The notes beneath the pieces were generated by a model, which saw only the letters and a program-made list of their open reading frames with translations, searched no databases and was not told where the DNA came from. A stretch of 64,000 nt of DNA, taken from Tilletia caries. Taxonomy: Eukaryota > Basidiomycota > Exobasidiomycetes > Tilletiales > Tilletiaceae. The position numbers and the translations under genes were made by a program. Each line of letters starts with the position of its first letter. The stretch's first letter is position 1. Location of the stretch: positions 1,612,001 through 1,676,000 of the forward strand of contig JALUTQ010000001.1 of assembly GCA_032718865.1 (NCBI GenBank), written 5' to 3'. Below, piece by piece: positions 19,650 through 31,603 of the stretch.

Positions 19650-21571
19650 ATGAAGACACCCGCACAAACACTTCTTCGCTCCCTACTGCTCCTCTCCGCT
19701 ACCGCCCTATGCGTCTCAGCAAGTCCTTCAATCCTCCTTCCTGAAGCCGCCAATCTCGCCGTCGCACCCCTTTCGCACGACGTCCGCTCGCACGAGAACA
19801 CACCGCTCCATCGTCTGAAGAGTCGACAGTTGGAAGCTCGGTTGCCTTCATCATCATCATCCTCCTCCTCTTTTTCTAAGAGGCGGGTAGACGGCAGTCG
19901 GCTCGTGGTTCGGGCTCAGTCAGGGACGGACCCTGTGGCTGCGAAGCCTGCGGGCGAGAGCGTCGATGCTGATCCGAGGGTAGCTTTCCTTGGTGCGCTG
20001 CGGGGAGCCCAATTCAGTGCGTTCGCCGATCTCCTTCAGAACCAGTGAGTTTCTTATTGCGGAGCGATAGGACTTCGAATCAGTAACGGAGTAACGGGCC
20101 ATTCGTCTGACTCACGCTCTTTTTCTTGCACTCTAGGACCGACTTCATCTTGGCTGATGGTAGTGAGAAGGTGGTTCTTGCCATGACAAACGAGGTAAGA
20201 ACTTTGTGCGGGTGTACGAAATGATGCAAGAAGGATCTTGCGATACTGAGAAGCCAATCTTTGTTCTTGCTGCCCCTATAGGCCGTCCAAAAGATTGCTC
20301 CTTACGTGCGACGCGACGCTTCCCTGCTACAAGCCACCTTACTGCAACACGTCCTCGTCGGCACCTTCCCAGACCTGCCCAGCAACCTGACGTCGTCGCA
20401 AAACTCCCGCATCCACACGGTCGGCTACAGCATGCTCAGCCAGGGGTCGTTCGCCAACCTTCCGGGTGGGAACGGGCAGCCGGTCGCGTTGAGTGGTTCG
20501 CGCGGGGCTACTAATGGATCGTCGGAAGCTTCGAAGGAAGACGCGGCGACTATGAGCGGTAACGGTAAAGGCTTTATCAACGAGGCTCTGAATGATGTCA
20601 AGTTGCGCGGGGACAGCTTCAAAGTCGGCCTAATCACCATCGTGCCCATACTCCGTCCCATCACGGTCCCCGGCACCCTCCAATACACCCTCGACCACGT
20701 CGTCGGTGGGGCCTTGCACCACAGCTCACCGCTCTTCACCCCTGCGTTGCTAAAAGCCAGCAAGAAGAATGGGACGGGGATCGAGAAGCTCCCGGCGGCG
20801 TATCCGGCTGCTGTCTCCGCTCGTGTGACAGCACTGTCGGAGACGACGGGTTTGACGATGTTCGTCCCCGCCACAGCAGCCGTGATGGCGCTCCTGTCGT
20901 CCGAAGCCGGCCGGGCGCTCTTGAACACTTCTTCCTCCAGCAAGAAGGGCGGGCCGGACGACGCCGTCGGGGGCTTACTCACCATCCTCGGTCAACACGC
21001 CGTCGAGGGTCGAACGTTGTACAGCCCGCTCATGCGAGATCTATGCGACGACACTCAAGCGCCACCCGTAACCACCTCCTCCGGCCAAATTCTCACCTTC
21101 AAATGCTCCTGGTCCGGGTCCGGGTCCGGTCGGGGGGTCAAATACCCCACCGCAATCCGACTCTTCCGCTCGACAGACAAGGAGCGCAAAAACGTCCTCG
21201 TGTCCGCGAACCTGGTCCAGACGGACATCATGTTCGCAAACGGCGTCATCCACCTCATCGACGCTGTCCTCTTCTCGCTAGATGCGGACCGGGACGGCGC
21301 GGTGGGTGCGCGGTCGGCGGCGTTACGGAAAGCACGGTCGAATGTGCGTGGGGCTTTGGATGGGTTGAATTGTGGGGATGGGGGGTTGGATGCTGGGAGT
21401 GCGTTGGGGCCTGGGGGGGTGATGAGGCCGACGTTGGGACAGGTTGGGCATGGGCCCGCTGGGAATGGCTCGGATGTCTCCAGTGCTGTGCGTCTGGCCT
21501 TTGGAACGACTAGGTCCGGCGTGGCAGCAGCGTTCGTAACCTTGGCGGCTGCCATCCTCGTCCTCATCTAG
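19650..21571 (+). CDS. Fasciclin (FAS1)-domain, probably GPI-anchored surface protein
   Basis: Predicted cell-surface adhesion-type protein. Exons 19650-20044, 20137-20194 and 20282-21571 give 580 aa. The N-terminus is a signal peptide (MKTPAQTLLRSLLLLSATAL…), followed by a Ser-rich stretch. The first FAS1-like unit spans roughly residues 115-185 (FSAFADLLQNQTDFILADGS; LLQATLLQHVLVGTF). A second spans about residues 285-445, with LTMFVPATAAVMAL and ending NGVIHLIDAVLF, the usual FAS1 closing motif. The C-terminus is a hydrophobic tail (AAAFVTLAAAILVLI) after small residues, as in GPI-anchored proteins. Pro/Gly/Ser-rich inserts make the domains looser than textbook examples. Ligand and partner are unknown. 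Confidence 0.75.
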
Positions 21572-21714
21572 AGGGACGAAGAGCGAGTATGTTTCTCCGC
21601 GTCTCCTTTTTTGCTTTACCGTCTTGCGAGTCTCCCTTCTCTGTTCCCTTCTCTCACCCTGTAGCAAAGATCGCTTCCCCTTGTCACCCTGACTCCGTCT
21701 GTTACCTACCTATA

Positions 21715-22383
21715 TACTACTGTATCCCTATCTCCTCCCCATAAACCTTCCTCCTCGAGCAGTCTCCCCCAAATCGAAAAGCTCACAACCCAGCAGTTTG
21801 GCCACAGTCGAGCCAGCCGGGAGAGAGAGGGATGATGGTGCCTAAGGTTCTTTCTGATTTGTATTGGGCGGGGGGGAAAGCCCCAGCGCAAAGGAATGAA
21901 GGGGAACGAGACCGGGCTCAGGTGACAGAGAGACTTTGTGAGGGGGAGGGACTGAGGAGAAAGGAAAGGAAGGTTGGCAGGAGACGGGCGGGAAATGGGG
22001 AAAAAGTACCTGATGGTGGGAGGAGGATCCATGCATGGAAATTGGGGCGAGCCTGTTTGGGGAGGGGTTGGGAGAACGTTTTCGCCTGACGCCAGGTAGG
22101 CGGGGGACACCAAAACAACAGCCGGGGGATCCGAAGGGGGAAAGGGGGTGTGCGTGTGCGTCTACTCGTCGTTGTCGTTATCCGCCTTGCCACTGGTCTT
22201 GACGGCCTCCTCCTCCTCCTCCTCCTCTGCCTTCTCCTTCGCGGCAGTCTCCTTGGTCTCTTCCTCCTCATCCTCATCCTCATCCTCATCCTCATCCTCA
22301 TCCTCATCCCCCTCTTCTTCCTCCTCCTTCGTGTCCTCCTTCTCCTCTTCCTTCACGGCAACCTTCTCCTCCAACAAGTACAT
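21715..22383 (-). pseudogene. Diverged duplicate of the Bfr1 gene 3' end
   Basis: This segment aligns along its length with the 3' end and downstream flank of the Bfr1 gene at about 39151-39900, in the same orientation. Shared blocks include TCGAAAAGCTCACAACCCAG, GATGGTGCCTAAGGTTCTTT and CCCCAGCGCAAAGGAATGAA. The coding part (minus strand 22383-22162) is still open for 73 codons and ends in AVKTSGKADNDNDE, against AVKTNGKADDDDDDE in Bfr1. A hexanucleotide run on the plus strand (CCTCAT repeated, about 22263-22310) has expanded a DEDEDE stretch. Only the last ~75 codons of Bfr1 are present, so it is a truncated copy. Its upstream end lies 23 bp downstream of the P450 stop. Confidence 0.75.
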
Positions 22384-22405
22384 GATTAGAAGGGGTGCGT
22401 AGATA

Positions 22406-24802
22406 TCACCGACGCGTGAAGCGGAGGGAGACAGGCTGCATAGAAAGAAATAGTGTCGTCAGAAATATATGTATCTGTTGCCTGCCGGTCAATCTGAGCA
22501 AGAGCTACTCACTCCTAGAGGCAACCGATGACCGTAGTTGAGCTGGGGTGCTGGTAGCGTGCCGATTGTGTAGACTTCTCCGCTTCGCGGATTGTACGAC
22601 TCCCAGTCCATTAGCGCGAGAATCGTGGTGGCGAAGTTCTTGATCTCCAGCTTCGCAAATCGCATTCCTGTCAGGAGGCGGAGGTAATCAGAAGGATGAG
22701 CTCGGGAAACTTGACTTCCCGGCCTGATGATGAAGAATCATGCTCACCAGTGCAAGGGTGCATGCCCGTGCCCCAGCCCAAGTATTCCATGTCGCCGCTG
22801 CCCTCCCCACGCGCCCAGCGGTCAGGGTCCTATCGCTGCGGATCCGAGTAGATCTTCGAGTTGAAATGTGTTGAGCCTACACAGTATCCCAGGAACTCGC
22901 CCTTGTGGACCTCCTCGCCTTGAACCTTGGGCGCGCTTGTGCCCGCCGTGGCATCGCCAGCGTTGAGACGGAACTGAGTACCATCAGCATTGAGCCGAAT
23001 TGTCTCCTTCAGCGCAGCCTCAATTGTAGGGAATCCGTTCTCCCATTCCGCAAGGGACAGCGCCTGGAGTTGTTCAACGCGCGATTTCTGAGGATGAAAG
23101 AACAATACCGCAGCTTGAGTACGTCGCTCCAGGAATTATGTCGAGCAGTGAGAGGCTCACCTGTTCCTAGCCGCTTCCTTGGCGCTCGGCCATTGAGTCG
23201 AGATAGTCACAAAGTTCCTTGCTCGCTCGCTGTCGAAGCTCAGAGTGGGCGCCGAGGTACAGCAAAATCCACATCGACATCGACGTCGAGTTGATGATGG
23301 CTATAAACAAGCCGGTGACCACATACTGTTGGTAATAGGGCAACAGAATTTGATGTTCATGAGCTACTCGCTCGCGATTTAAACGAGGCGCCCCCAACTC
23401 ACTCGAACAACGTAATCCGCGTCCATACCGTTGTCCAACAGCATGCCGACAGTGACATCTTCGACGAGATCTTTTACGAATCGGCTGTATGCAGCTTTGC
23501 CTAGTGCAGCGAACAGCTTTTTCTGACGATGAGAGGAAGGAAGACGCGTCCGCGGGCGGGGGAGGGTCAAATTGAGAAACATGATTGTCAGAACAAGGTT
23601 CTGATGGAGGGGGATAGGTGACACTCACTCCACTCTCTTCCTTCAAACTTGATGTACGGAACGGATACTTGGTGAAGAAGGTCGACTGTTCACATGCGTG
23701 TAAGTAGTAGGCGTCAGCCTTCCGTCCTTCGAGGAACTCTCTCGTCCGAGATCTCGTCGACTCACCCAAAAAGATGCCGCGTCTTTCATCGCCTGGGTGG
23801 AAGAAGTGAAAGCGTCAGATCAATCATCACACCTCGCGCCGATGGGTGGTAGATAGCACGACATACCCAGTAGTAGCCAGCCAATTCTTCCACGATCTTA
23901 GGGTCATCAGAAAGGTCAGAGAACCCGACTGTTCTCATAGACATGCAGAACAGGAGCTGGAGACCAAGAGCCACGCAGTCAGCCTTACCCACACAGTAGG
24001 ATCTTGGGAACGTTCCTCCTCAAACTCACGGGGAACGTGAAAGCCTTAGGGTCCATGCTGCCCTTGCCCTTCTTCCAGTCCGGAACAGCGTCCAGGGCGC
24101 GAACCGTGTCCTCGCACAACAAGGGTGCCAGCTTGGCCAGGCGCTCACCGCGAATGGCCTGCTTGAGGTTTTCGTTGAACATCTGGTCAGCCTTGTCCTG
24201 GTTCATGATGGCAGCTGTGGTGATCTCGGATGGAATTCCAGAAAGAAGCTTGTTCACACAAAGACGAACTAATTCAGCCATCAACGTTTGTCGATGAGCG
24301 CGGAACAGTTGTCAAGTCTCACCTTCATGTATGCTTGGGTGAACTTGAGAGCGCGAGAGTAATAGAACATTTTGGCGTCGTCCTTGTTGCCGGCCAGGAG
24401 AACGACGGTAGCGTCCCGGACGGTGATTCGACGAGCGTCTCCATGGAAGCTGGAGCTCTCGGGGTCGCCAAAGTGCTTGCGAAGGCTGTTTTAGGAAAAT
24501 AGGTTCAACAGGATCAACCACAGACTCTAAGCTTCCACCGAGCTTCAACGAGGCACTCACAAGCCGACCCTGTCTGAATAGAAGCCCACCGATCCGAGGA
24601 ACGGGAACGAGGAAAAGATGGGTTTGATCCTGCTGCCCTTGGGTCGGAGGGAGCTCGGAGGCGCCAGCACGAGCTGGTAGAAGGCCAGGGTGGCGACGAC
24701 GGTCAGCAAGGCTGTGAGCATAGGCCATGAACTGACGTCGGTGATGACAGAGACGGGCATACCGTCGCTGATGTTGGAGAATGTTCTGGTGAGGGTCTCC
24801 AT
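22406..24802 (-). pseudogene. Cytochrome P450 with two in-frame amber codons
   Basis: Eleven exons can be joined on the minus strand with canonical splice sites and an unbroken phase: 24802-24561, 24485-24323, 24248-24030, 23956-23867, 23792-23766, 23685-23629, 23522-23403, 23325-23161, 23087-22748, 22667-22513, 22435-22406. The product would be about 535 residues: an N-terminal membrane anchor (WPMLTALLTVVATLAFYQLV), an I-helix-like segment (GLFIAIINSTSMSMW), the K-helix ExxR (ALKETIRL), and the haem loop YLGWGTGMHPCTG with its Cys ligand, ending PVSLRFTRR. Two codons are TAG: 23169-23167, just before a donor, and 22832-22830, in the reading SDPQR-stop-DPDRW, upstream of the haem cysteine. 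P450s often have Trp, Phe or Tyr there. A truncated product would lack haem binding, so this looks like a recently disabled gene. The substrate is unknown. Confidence 0.78.
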
Positions 24803-26941
24803 CTTGAGCTGCTGGATAGTTGAGAAGGGGATGGGAAAGATTGGGAGTGGTACGAGAGTCAGCACACCAATGTCAGAATGAGCGGGGTGGGTGAGGTGAG
24901 GAATTGGAACTGAAATTGAGAACACAAAGTCAGCATCGCCGCTGTTTTATAGCAACTTGGGAGGCTCCGGGTCGGGTGAGGGACAAGGTGGTACTGCCCT
25001 GCTAGCGGAGCCAGGGACCTCGCTGCCGTGGACCGTGAGCCGTAGAACGAGATCTGAGCTCAACTCACTTAGAGCCTGTTCAGCAACAGCGTCAGACGCG
25101 ATCCTCCTATGTATGTAAAGTGGCAATATGGAGGTCTCGACCCCCATCTCATTTTTCATACATAGTACTATACCAGACGGGAACGCAGATGACCAGCTGT
25201 TATGACAGGGGCGGGAATTGGGAGCCAAGCGACAAGCAGCCAGCAGGACCCAGACGGTCACAAGCGTAATATACTGACTGGTGAGCGGCGAGTTGGTGAG
25301 TTATAGGTGAGGCGATCATTATTTTAGTGTGATGAGGGAGGCGGGAGGACGAATTGCGGATGCGTGAGCGGAGGCTCGAGAGAGTCGAGGAGGTCAGCGT
25401 CGGCCAATTTGCCAATTTGGTCCTCGAAGAAGCCAGCTTGACGTTACAGCCGAGGGCTCGAAGCGGAAGTTAGATTAGGAGACAGAGCCGCCATCCCCAC
25501 CCCGCGGGCCCCCCGTCCCGAGGAACCTCGGTCCTCGAGAGCAGTAAGCAACGTCTTCCCATTGCGTTGCAGTTCTCGCGTTGCAGTTCTCGGCTTCAAA
25601 GGAAGGAAGGGCTACATGCGCTCTTTCGGACCCTCTCGCCTGTGAAAGATGCGACATCAGACGATGTGATGGTGATCAGGTGATGTTCTTCGCACCTTTC
25701 GCAACTTCTTCGGGAGCCGAATTTACTGTATGTATGTATTTCTCATTTCTCTCGACCGTTCTCACGTTCTCACCCGACGTGGCCGGAAGATTGCGGAACC
25801 CCATTCAGCAGGGCTCGCTCGCCTTCGCAAATCGCACGGAACGCTCATCTAATGCCTTCACTGTGTGGCATCCAGTGCCAGCAGAAGGGGAAGAATTTCC
25901 ATCCAGGCTTGCCTCTACCCTCAGTGATAGCTTGGAGTCCTGTTCTGAGCGCTGTCTAGGCCACGAGAGGCCATTCTGGTGTGTTGGCAGGTGAAGTGGA
26001 GCGTGGGAATTTTGTGGAACGGTTTGGAACACACACTTTCACCACACGAAACCTTGCCTCACCGCCATACCACCTTCACCAGACGCAACACCAGCACGTA
26101 TCACTCATCGAACACCCGGAGGTCATTCTACTGATTTTTAATTTCCTTCCCATACCATTTTTGTTGCACTGAAGAGCGCACAGCGGGGTGATCCCGTTTT
26201 GTCTTCAGAAGTTTTCACAATACCTCCAACCAGCCGCGTCTCAGGCGCGCCTGGCCGCACCCTGCGTCACGAGCAGTCCATCTCCATCAACATCAGCCAT
26301 CCGGGCCCAAATCTTGCAGGGGATGGCTCAGGAATAATCATCCTGAGTCAGTAACGCAAATTTGAGCGTGCCTGCTTGCGTTTGTGTTGCGTTGTCGTCG
26401 CTGGAGTCGGCAGGGTGGGAGGCGATCTGGGGGTGCAGCTGTTCGTGGGAAGTTGAAAATTCGAAACACCGACGAAACGTTCGAAACACCGACAAAACGT
26501 TCACACCACCTTCTTGCAAGCGAAGACCCAGGGAGGAAGAAGCACTTCTTCTGTCTTCCGCAAAGGACGAAAGCAAGAGAACAGAGAGTACTTTGAGCAG
26601 CCAGTGTGGTTACTCCATGGATTTGGGGGCGAACCGGACGTTTTTTCACACACCTCGGATGACCAGCAGACCAGCACACACATCAGAGCTGAGTGTACGA
26701 GTCAAGATTTCATCAGACGGCAAACGTCGCACGTCGATGGGTGTCGCTTTCGTCAAGAGTTTCTAACGCATCGGCAAGTGCTCATACTACTGCGCGCATT
26801 GACTGACTTCGCTGACTTTTCACGCCAGCAACACACTGACGACGCGATGCCCTCTCCGCTCATTCGTTCTCCTGTTCGATTTTACACTTGCCTCCCATGC
26901 TGACCCATCTTCCCCTCATTGCTTTACCGATCCAACTTTCA

Positions 26942-27385
26942 GATCTTGTCTCGTCCTCAAGTCTTCCCTTTTTGCCTGCTCAGCATGACGAACGCCTTCC
27001 GCGCATGTTTCTTAGCATCCCCAGTATGAGTTTCTTGACTCTTTCCTCTGTGCGACGCAATGCTGATCTTGCTCTCCTCTCTTTACTATTGCCCCACCCG
27101 CCCCGCCCAAGTGACCACCACTTTTCCCCAGTCTCACTCCACCCCGTCAACTGGTCCAGGTGTTCGATGTAGGGTGAGCACTTGGCCAACGCTCTCATGC
27201 CACCTGGACTGCCATGGTTGCTCATCCCCATCTTACATTCAGAGCAACAGTGTCGTATGACGAGTTCGGCTTCACCAGGTCAGTGCTTCCGAGTTCCGCC
27301 AGCGTCTCTTACCACTCCGATGCGCATACATGCGGTCTACTGACTCTTCATCCACAGGATGATCGCGAAAGCGGCGCGCCAATGC
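26942..27385 (+). CDS. Possible spliced gene fragment, not recognised
   Basis: Four pieces join with consistent phase: about 26942-27006, 27132-27173, 27243-27278 and 27358-27385. The last three have good acceptors (CCCCAG, ATTCAG, CCACAG) and donors (GTGAGC, GTCAGT, GTGAGC) and introns of 69-125 nt. They read LTPPRQLVQVFDVGATVSYD then EFGFTRMIAKAARQC, which looks like real protein. Both ends are undefined: I find no certain start upstream and no convincing continuation after 27385. The first piece uses a weak donor (AT|GTTTCT). It may be a small gene or a decayed remnant. Confidence 0.28.
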
Positions 27386-28014
27386 GTGAGCTCGACACGA
27401 CACCGTGTCCTTCTGCTGTTATCCTCCCCATCATTCATCGATTGTGCGATGTGTCCAATAGATTTGCTTTCCCAATGTGAATCTGCTAGTATGACCAGTG
27501 ATAGGAGTGCGGGAAGAGTGAGGGATAGTACAGGGATGATGCCCGGGCACTGTACCAAAAAAACGATCCCAATATGGTACCTGTTTGAAGTGCTCGATTG
27601 GATCATACCTCTCTAGTCTATAGCGCGTACCATGCCACGCGTACGCTATGACAGGGGGGGTAGCCGACAAGCGGCGGGATTCTGAACCTCCCCCTTAGAC
27701 CGTGATTATTGGCGAACCAGACAGCTGGGAGTATGATTTCTCACGAGCACCGCAACCACAGACCAATACCAAGTAGGCGTACCACAATTCCCAACACAGA
27801 TCCGTTCAGGTCCATTGCATCCCCAAGTCTGTCAGTAACACAAGCCGAGGGACGGGGGAAGGGAGAAGGGAGGATAGGGAAGGGCAAGCAATTTCTACCG
27901 TTGTGTTGCGACTGGATCCCAAAGCATGATGATGGCCGACGGCGATCGATTTTCAGGTGCGATAAAGCAGGTCAAAGCAGGATTATCCTGTATCACTGGG
28001 ATGATGTGTTAGAT

Positions 28015-28030
28015 AGAACCACGTGGTTCT
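28015..28030. repeat. Perfect 16-bp palindrome downstream of the Helitron ORF
   Basis: AGAACCACGTGGTTCT is a perfect palindrome, extendable to GAT…ATC with a 2-nt bulge. It lies about 70 bp beyond the stop of the Helitron helicase fragment and is followed on the minus strand by CTAA. This is where a Helitron 3' hairpin plus CTRR end would be expected, but the base after CTAA is C rather than T and the usual spacer is absent. Confidence 0.3.
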
Positions 28031-28100
28031 CTATCCCTTTCTTTCCTCTCATTCTCCGTTTTCTCCTTTTTCTCGGCCGAGATCATTTTCTTACAGGCAT

Positions 28101-29033
28101 TTAACTTGCCGCACTCTGACTGTAGTACCATGACAAATTATCCTTCGCATTTTCTTTCGTTGCGACAGCGAGCTCATCGACACGGTTCAGCTCTACTCGT
28201 ACCTGTTGCGCAGCATGTGTACTAATCACGCTGAACGGGAAAGGCCTCAAAATTGTCAGACCTCGCAGCGAACGTACGCGCGACAACATTACGTATGCGA
28301 GCGCCGTTTTATCTTTTGCATCATCAGCGCTGGTTAGATCTATCGTAGCTCTTACCAGCGAGCGTCCTTGAGAATTGTGGCATGTGTACGCAAACGCCGG
28401 GATTAACGGCAACTGCCATTGCGTTGCACTGTACGTTCTATCGGAACCCGGGAGACCGTATGCAAAAGGAGCTCTGACGGGCTTCAACATCACCCGATGA
28501 GGATGAGGAGAAGTTACGTCCGAGTTTACGTACGATGGGAAATCCACTTCCGCCGAGATCGCATACCGCCTTCCTTCCTTCTCAAAGAAGGAAACCCGCG
28601 CAATCCTGCCCTCAGATCCATTGGAGATCCCGAGCTCTGTCGCAATGTTCTCCGTGCAGAATACCGGCATCCGCACCAAGAGAGGCAGCTTTTCATACAG
28701 ATCTCCAGCGTTCTTCGGTGAGACAGACCAAGCAGCTTCAGCAACACCATGCCGCAGCACCCGTTGGTTCTGACCTTTGCCGATCTTGTCCTGAGAATGA
28801 TATAGCTCAAACGGTTGTCCGGACGCTTCCGCAAACGTTTCCGCCATCAATCGATTGTGAGCGTCACGTACCCCATTGCGGTAGGAGATAAGTGGAGACG
28901 CGTCTCCTCCTATCGCAAGCCAATGATGTATGCCTATGTTTGACTCATCTGCGTCCTGTCCCGTTCCTAGCACGTATTCATCCAGCAAGGTCTTATCCTC
29001 GGCGGTGCACATTCCGTAACGCAAGCGCCCCAA
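28101..29033 (-). pseudogene. Helitron RepHel fragment D (PIF1 helicase, C-terminal half)
   Basis: This piece completes the PIF1 helicase. It reads LRYGMCTAEDKTLLDEYVLG at its start, has the late helicase motifs FAYTCHNSQGRSL and AYVMLSRVRSLRGLTILRPF, and ends at a stop at 28101. The neighbouring frame of fragment C overlaps it for about 40 bp, consistent with a single-base insertion rather than two separate genes. Confidence 0.82.
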
Positions 29034-29037
29034 CAGT

Positions 29038-31056
29038 GCAACGAATGTTGGTATCGGTCTGCCTCATCACCTGTTTCAGGACCACGGCCTTTGATACTGA
29101 ACGAAAAGCCGTCACTCCGGCCAATGCTCGTCGCTCCCCATCGTTGCCTGCATTGAGATTTGTGCCGGTCACTAGAAAAGAGTCGAACAGAGGTCGCGCC
29201 ATCGGGGGAGGCAACTGTGCCATGTCACCTACAAAAATCATGTTCAGTCCCCCAAAGTATGCCGAGCCAGCATCATTTGGCTTAGCGAGTTTGAGGTTCT
29301 CATTCAACAGTGCCATGTCCACCGCGCCAAGGAAAGACACCTCATCCACCACACATGTGGTGACAAGACGCCACCTATCCTCTAACGCGGCTCTATTATT
29401 TTCATTACGCATCACGATCCGCGACACCCTTAAAGACGCCTCAGAATGAATGGTAGATCCGCCTATATTTGACGCTGCCACTCCTGTGGGCGCGGTCAAC
29501 TTCAGTCTGCTACTTTGAGTTTCCTTCCCGAAAAACTCTTGGACCGCAGTGAAGATCTGGGATTTTCCTGTCCCTCCAGGTCCACCTATAATCAGATGAA
29601 GGGGCTTCACGTTACGACCCATCACGGCGGCATTTTCTGCCTCGCAAATTAGCAGAAACGCCAATGTCTGCTCTTCGTTCAACGAATATTTCTCTATTAA
29701 AGCCAAGCAGGTTTTCTGATATGTCTTTAGACGTCTCCAAGGTGTGCCGTCAAATCGAACTCCTTCATGTTTTTGACGTGCTACTTCTACTTCCGCCGCC
29801 CAGGTGGTCAGAGTCGGTTCCAGAGATGTGTTAGACATCGATTGATGTTGCGCTCCGACTCCCCTGGGAGCCCGATTACTCTGCGGAGTTTTTCGCAGGG
29901 CTATGACATTTTCTTTTTCCTTCAATAACTTGGCCAACTGTCGATCGGCGTCCGCGATCTCATCGTCTCCACCTTCCGTCACGGCACCATTCGTGTCGAT
30001 GGGAACACAGGTGCTGCTAGTTTCATAAAATCCCGATGCCATGGCATGATCTATCGCGCGCTGCGTGAGAGCCGCCGTCATTGCTTCCCGACCACTCTGT
30101 TCCGCTTCCTCTGCAACGTCGCCCGTCATAGCAGCCAGCCAGATTTCGTCGTCCCCTTCATAATTATCCAGAGCAGTATCATCGAAAGCACTTCCTCCCG
30201 AGCCACGCAGCAGGGCTTCCCGAGCTTTGCGGTGCGCGCTGTGATCATCTTTGGCGTCACGACACTCATGTAGCTGCTGCATGTTATCCATCAAGGACGA
30301 GACTTCTTCGTTTACAGAAACTTTGAACTTATCGAAAGCAGCCGACCACGTTTCATCGTCAGCTTTAAATGCAATGGTCTCGGACAAGTCCCACGGTTTG
30401 AACAACAACATCATGGTCGCAGCATACTTATCTCGATCATCTTCCCGATCTCTGCGAGGGACGTTTGGGCCTAGAAGAACCGGGATAACCTGCCTTTTAC
30501 GCCGTCTCACACCGTGTGTAGCGGCACTTACATGCCCGGATCGAAACGGCAAAAACGTTCCAGACGCGTCCTCTACGTCGTTCATATCCGCTGCTCCTCC
30601 TGATGGCTCCTCATCTTCGACGTCGTCCGTATCATGCACGCGCAGCTCTCTGGCTTCTAATCCTTCTTCTACAAGCGCTTCCATTCTCTCCTGTTCCTTT
30701 CCTCGTTTTCGCTTCACGTACTGTGTTATAAAGTCCCAAAAAGAGACTGAGGCAAGCGCTGAGTCTCTCCAAGCGTAGTCCTCCGCTATCGCCGAGCAGA
30801 ATGGGGACGGACGAGGAATACTTCCTCCTTCCCTAACCGCAATCAAAGCAGCGTTCTCGGTGCCATGTTCCGCATCCGCAACTGAATCTCCTTGTGTAGG
30901 CTGTACCGAGTTGTAGAACTCCGGTAGTACAGATCGAAGAAGCGAGCCCCAATATATCTTTTCATAGGACAAACCCGTGTAGCGATTTGGAAAGCCGCAC
31001 AAAAAAGCTGCCACCTGCTGACCAGAAAGCTTTCGCTTACCGATCATCTGGTTCAC
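29038..31056 (-). pseudogene. Helitron RepHel fragment C (PIF1 helicase, N-terminal half)
   Basis: The frame continues from about 31056 to a second one-base shift near 29038-29046. After an acidic linker the PIF1-family ATPase starts: Walker A GGPGGTGKSQ, an ASNIGGSTIH-type segment, Walker B CVVDEVSFLG, and FVGDMAQLPPP. These motifs are intact. The shift follows QTDTNIR, after which the reading moves to the frame of fragment D. Confidence 0.82.
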
Positions 31057-31057
31057 C

Positions 31058-31595
31058 GTCTTTAGACACGAGGCGAGAATTAGCCGTGGAGTCCAACGAT
31101 ACTGGTGGTTCCGGTACCGCCTCCTCTCCGCTGTGCGAAGTCTGTGGCAATCCGCTCTGCGGGGCGGCTCTACCTTCCACAGCTTTCATCGAGCCAGCCA
31201 ACGCAGACATTACCAGCCCACTGTCAAATCCCAGCTTAGAGATGTAGTTTGTTACGTAATGGATCATCGCCATCGCTGCTGTTCCAGATCCAATAGCCTT
31301 ACAGTCCATATTACATGCCATTGTGGACACGACGACGTCATTGTACCCGTTCATCATACCGTTAGAACACTTTAAGACGATGTTTCCGTCCTCGTCGAAG
31401 CGAGCCTCTTCCACGTTCGGGCGGGGCAAACGGAAGCGACAATCCTTATCTGGATCGCGAAGCGCATGTAAAGATCTGGGTAAATGTTTGTAGCACGTGG
31501 ATCCATGCTGATGACACTGTCCCGTCCTACGCAATAATGACTTAAGGTGCAGTGGCCAGACTTTGTCGAAATCAGGAGATGCGGGTGTAGGACCT
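31058..31595 (-). pseudogene. Helitron RepHel fragment B (Y2 tyrosine motif)
   Basis: This piece resumes the frame of fragment A once the MITE and one copy of its 8-bp duplication are disregarded. It contains VWPLHLKSLLRRTGQCHQHG and the motif HYVTNYISKLGF, in which two tyrosines spaced by three residues followed by Lys match the Y2 catalytic motif of Helitron Rep proteins. The frame is lost near 31058-31066 by a one-base shift. Confidence 0.78.
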
Positions 31596-31603
31596 ATAAC
31601 CAT

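Larger units (their letters stand above)
24803..28100. other. 3.3-kb gene-poor segment between P450 and Helitron
   Basis: No gene with a recognisable product is present. Open frames around 25581-25994 and 26362-26903 lack family resemblance. The only stretch with coherent splice phase is at 26942-27385, listed separately. The segment borders the transposon-rich island and may consist of decayed sequence. Confidence 0.35.

Noticed and set aside
22262..22312. CRISPR-like array of CCTCAT units
   Set aside because: It is a simple hexanucleotide repeat within coding-derived sequence, with no spacers.
26362..26903. Overlapping open frames of about 130 codons upstream of the island
   Set aside because: Several frames are open at once, no start context or domain is recognisable, and no splice partners were found.
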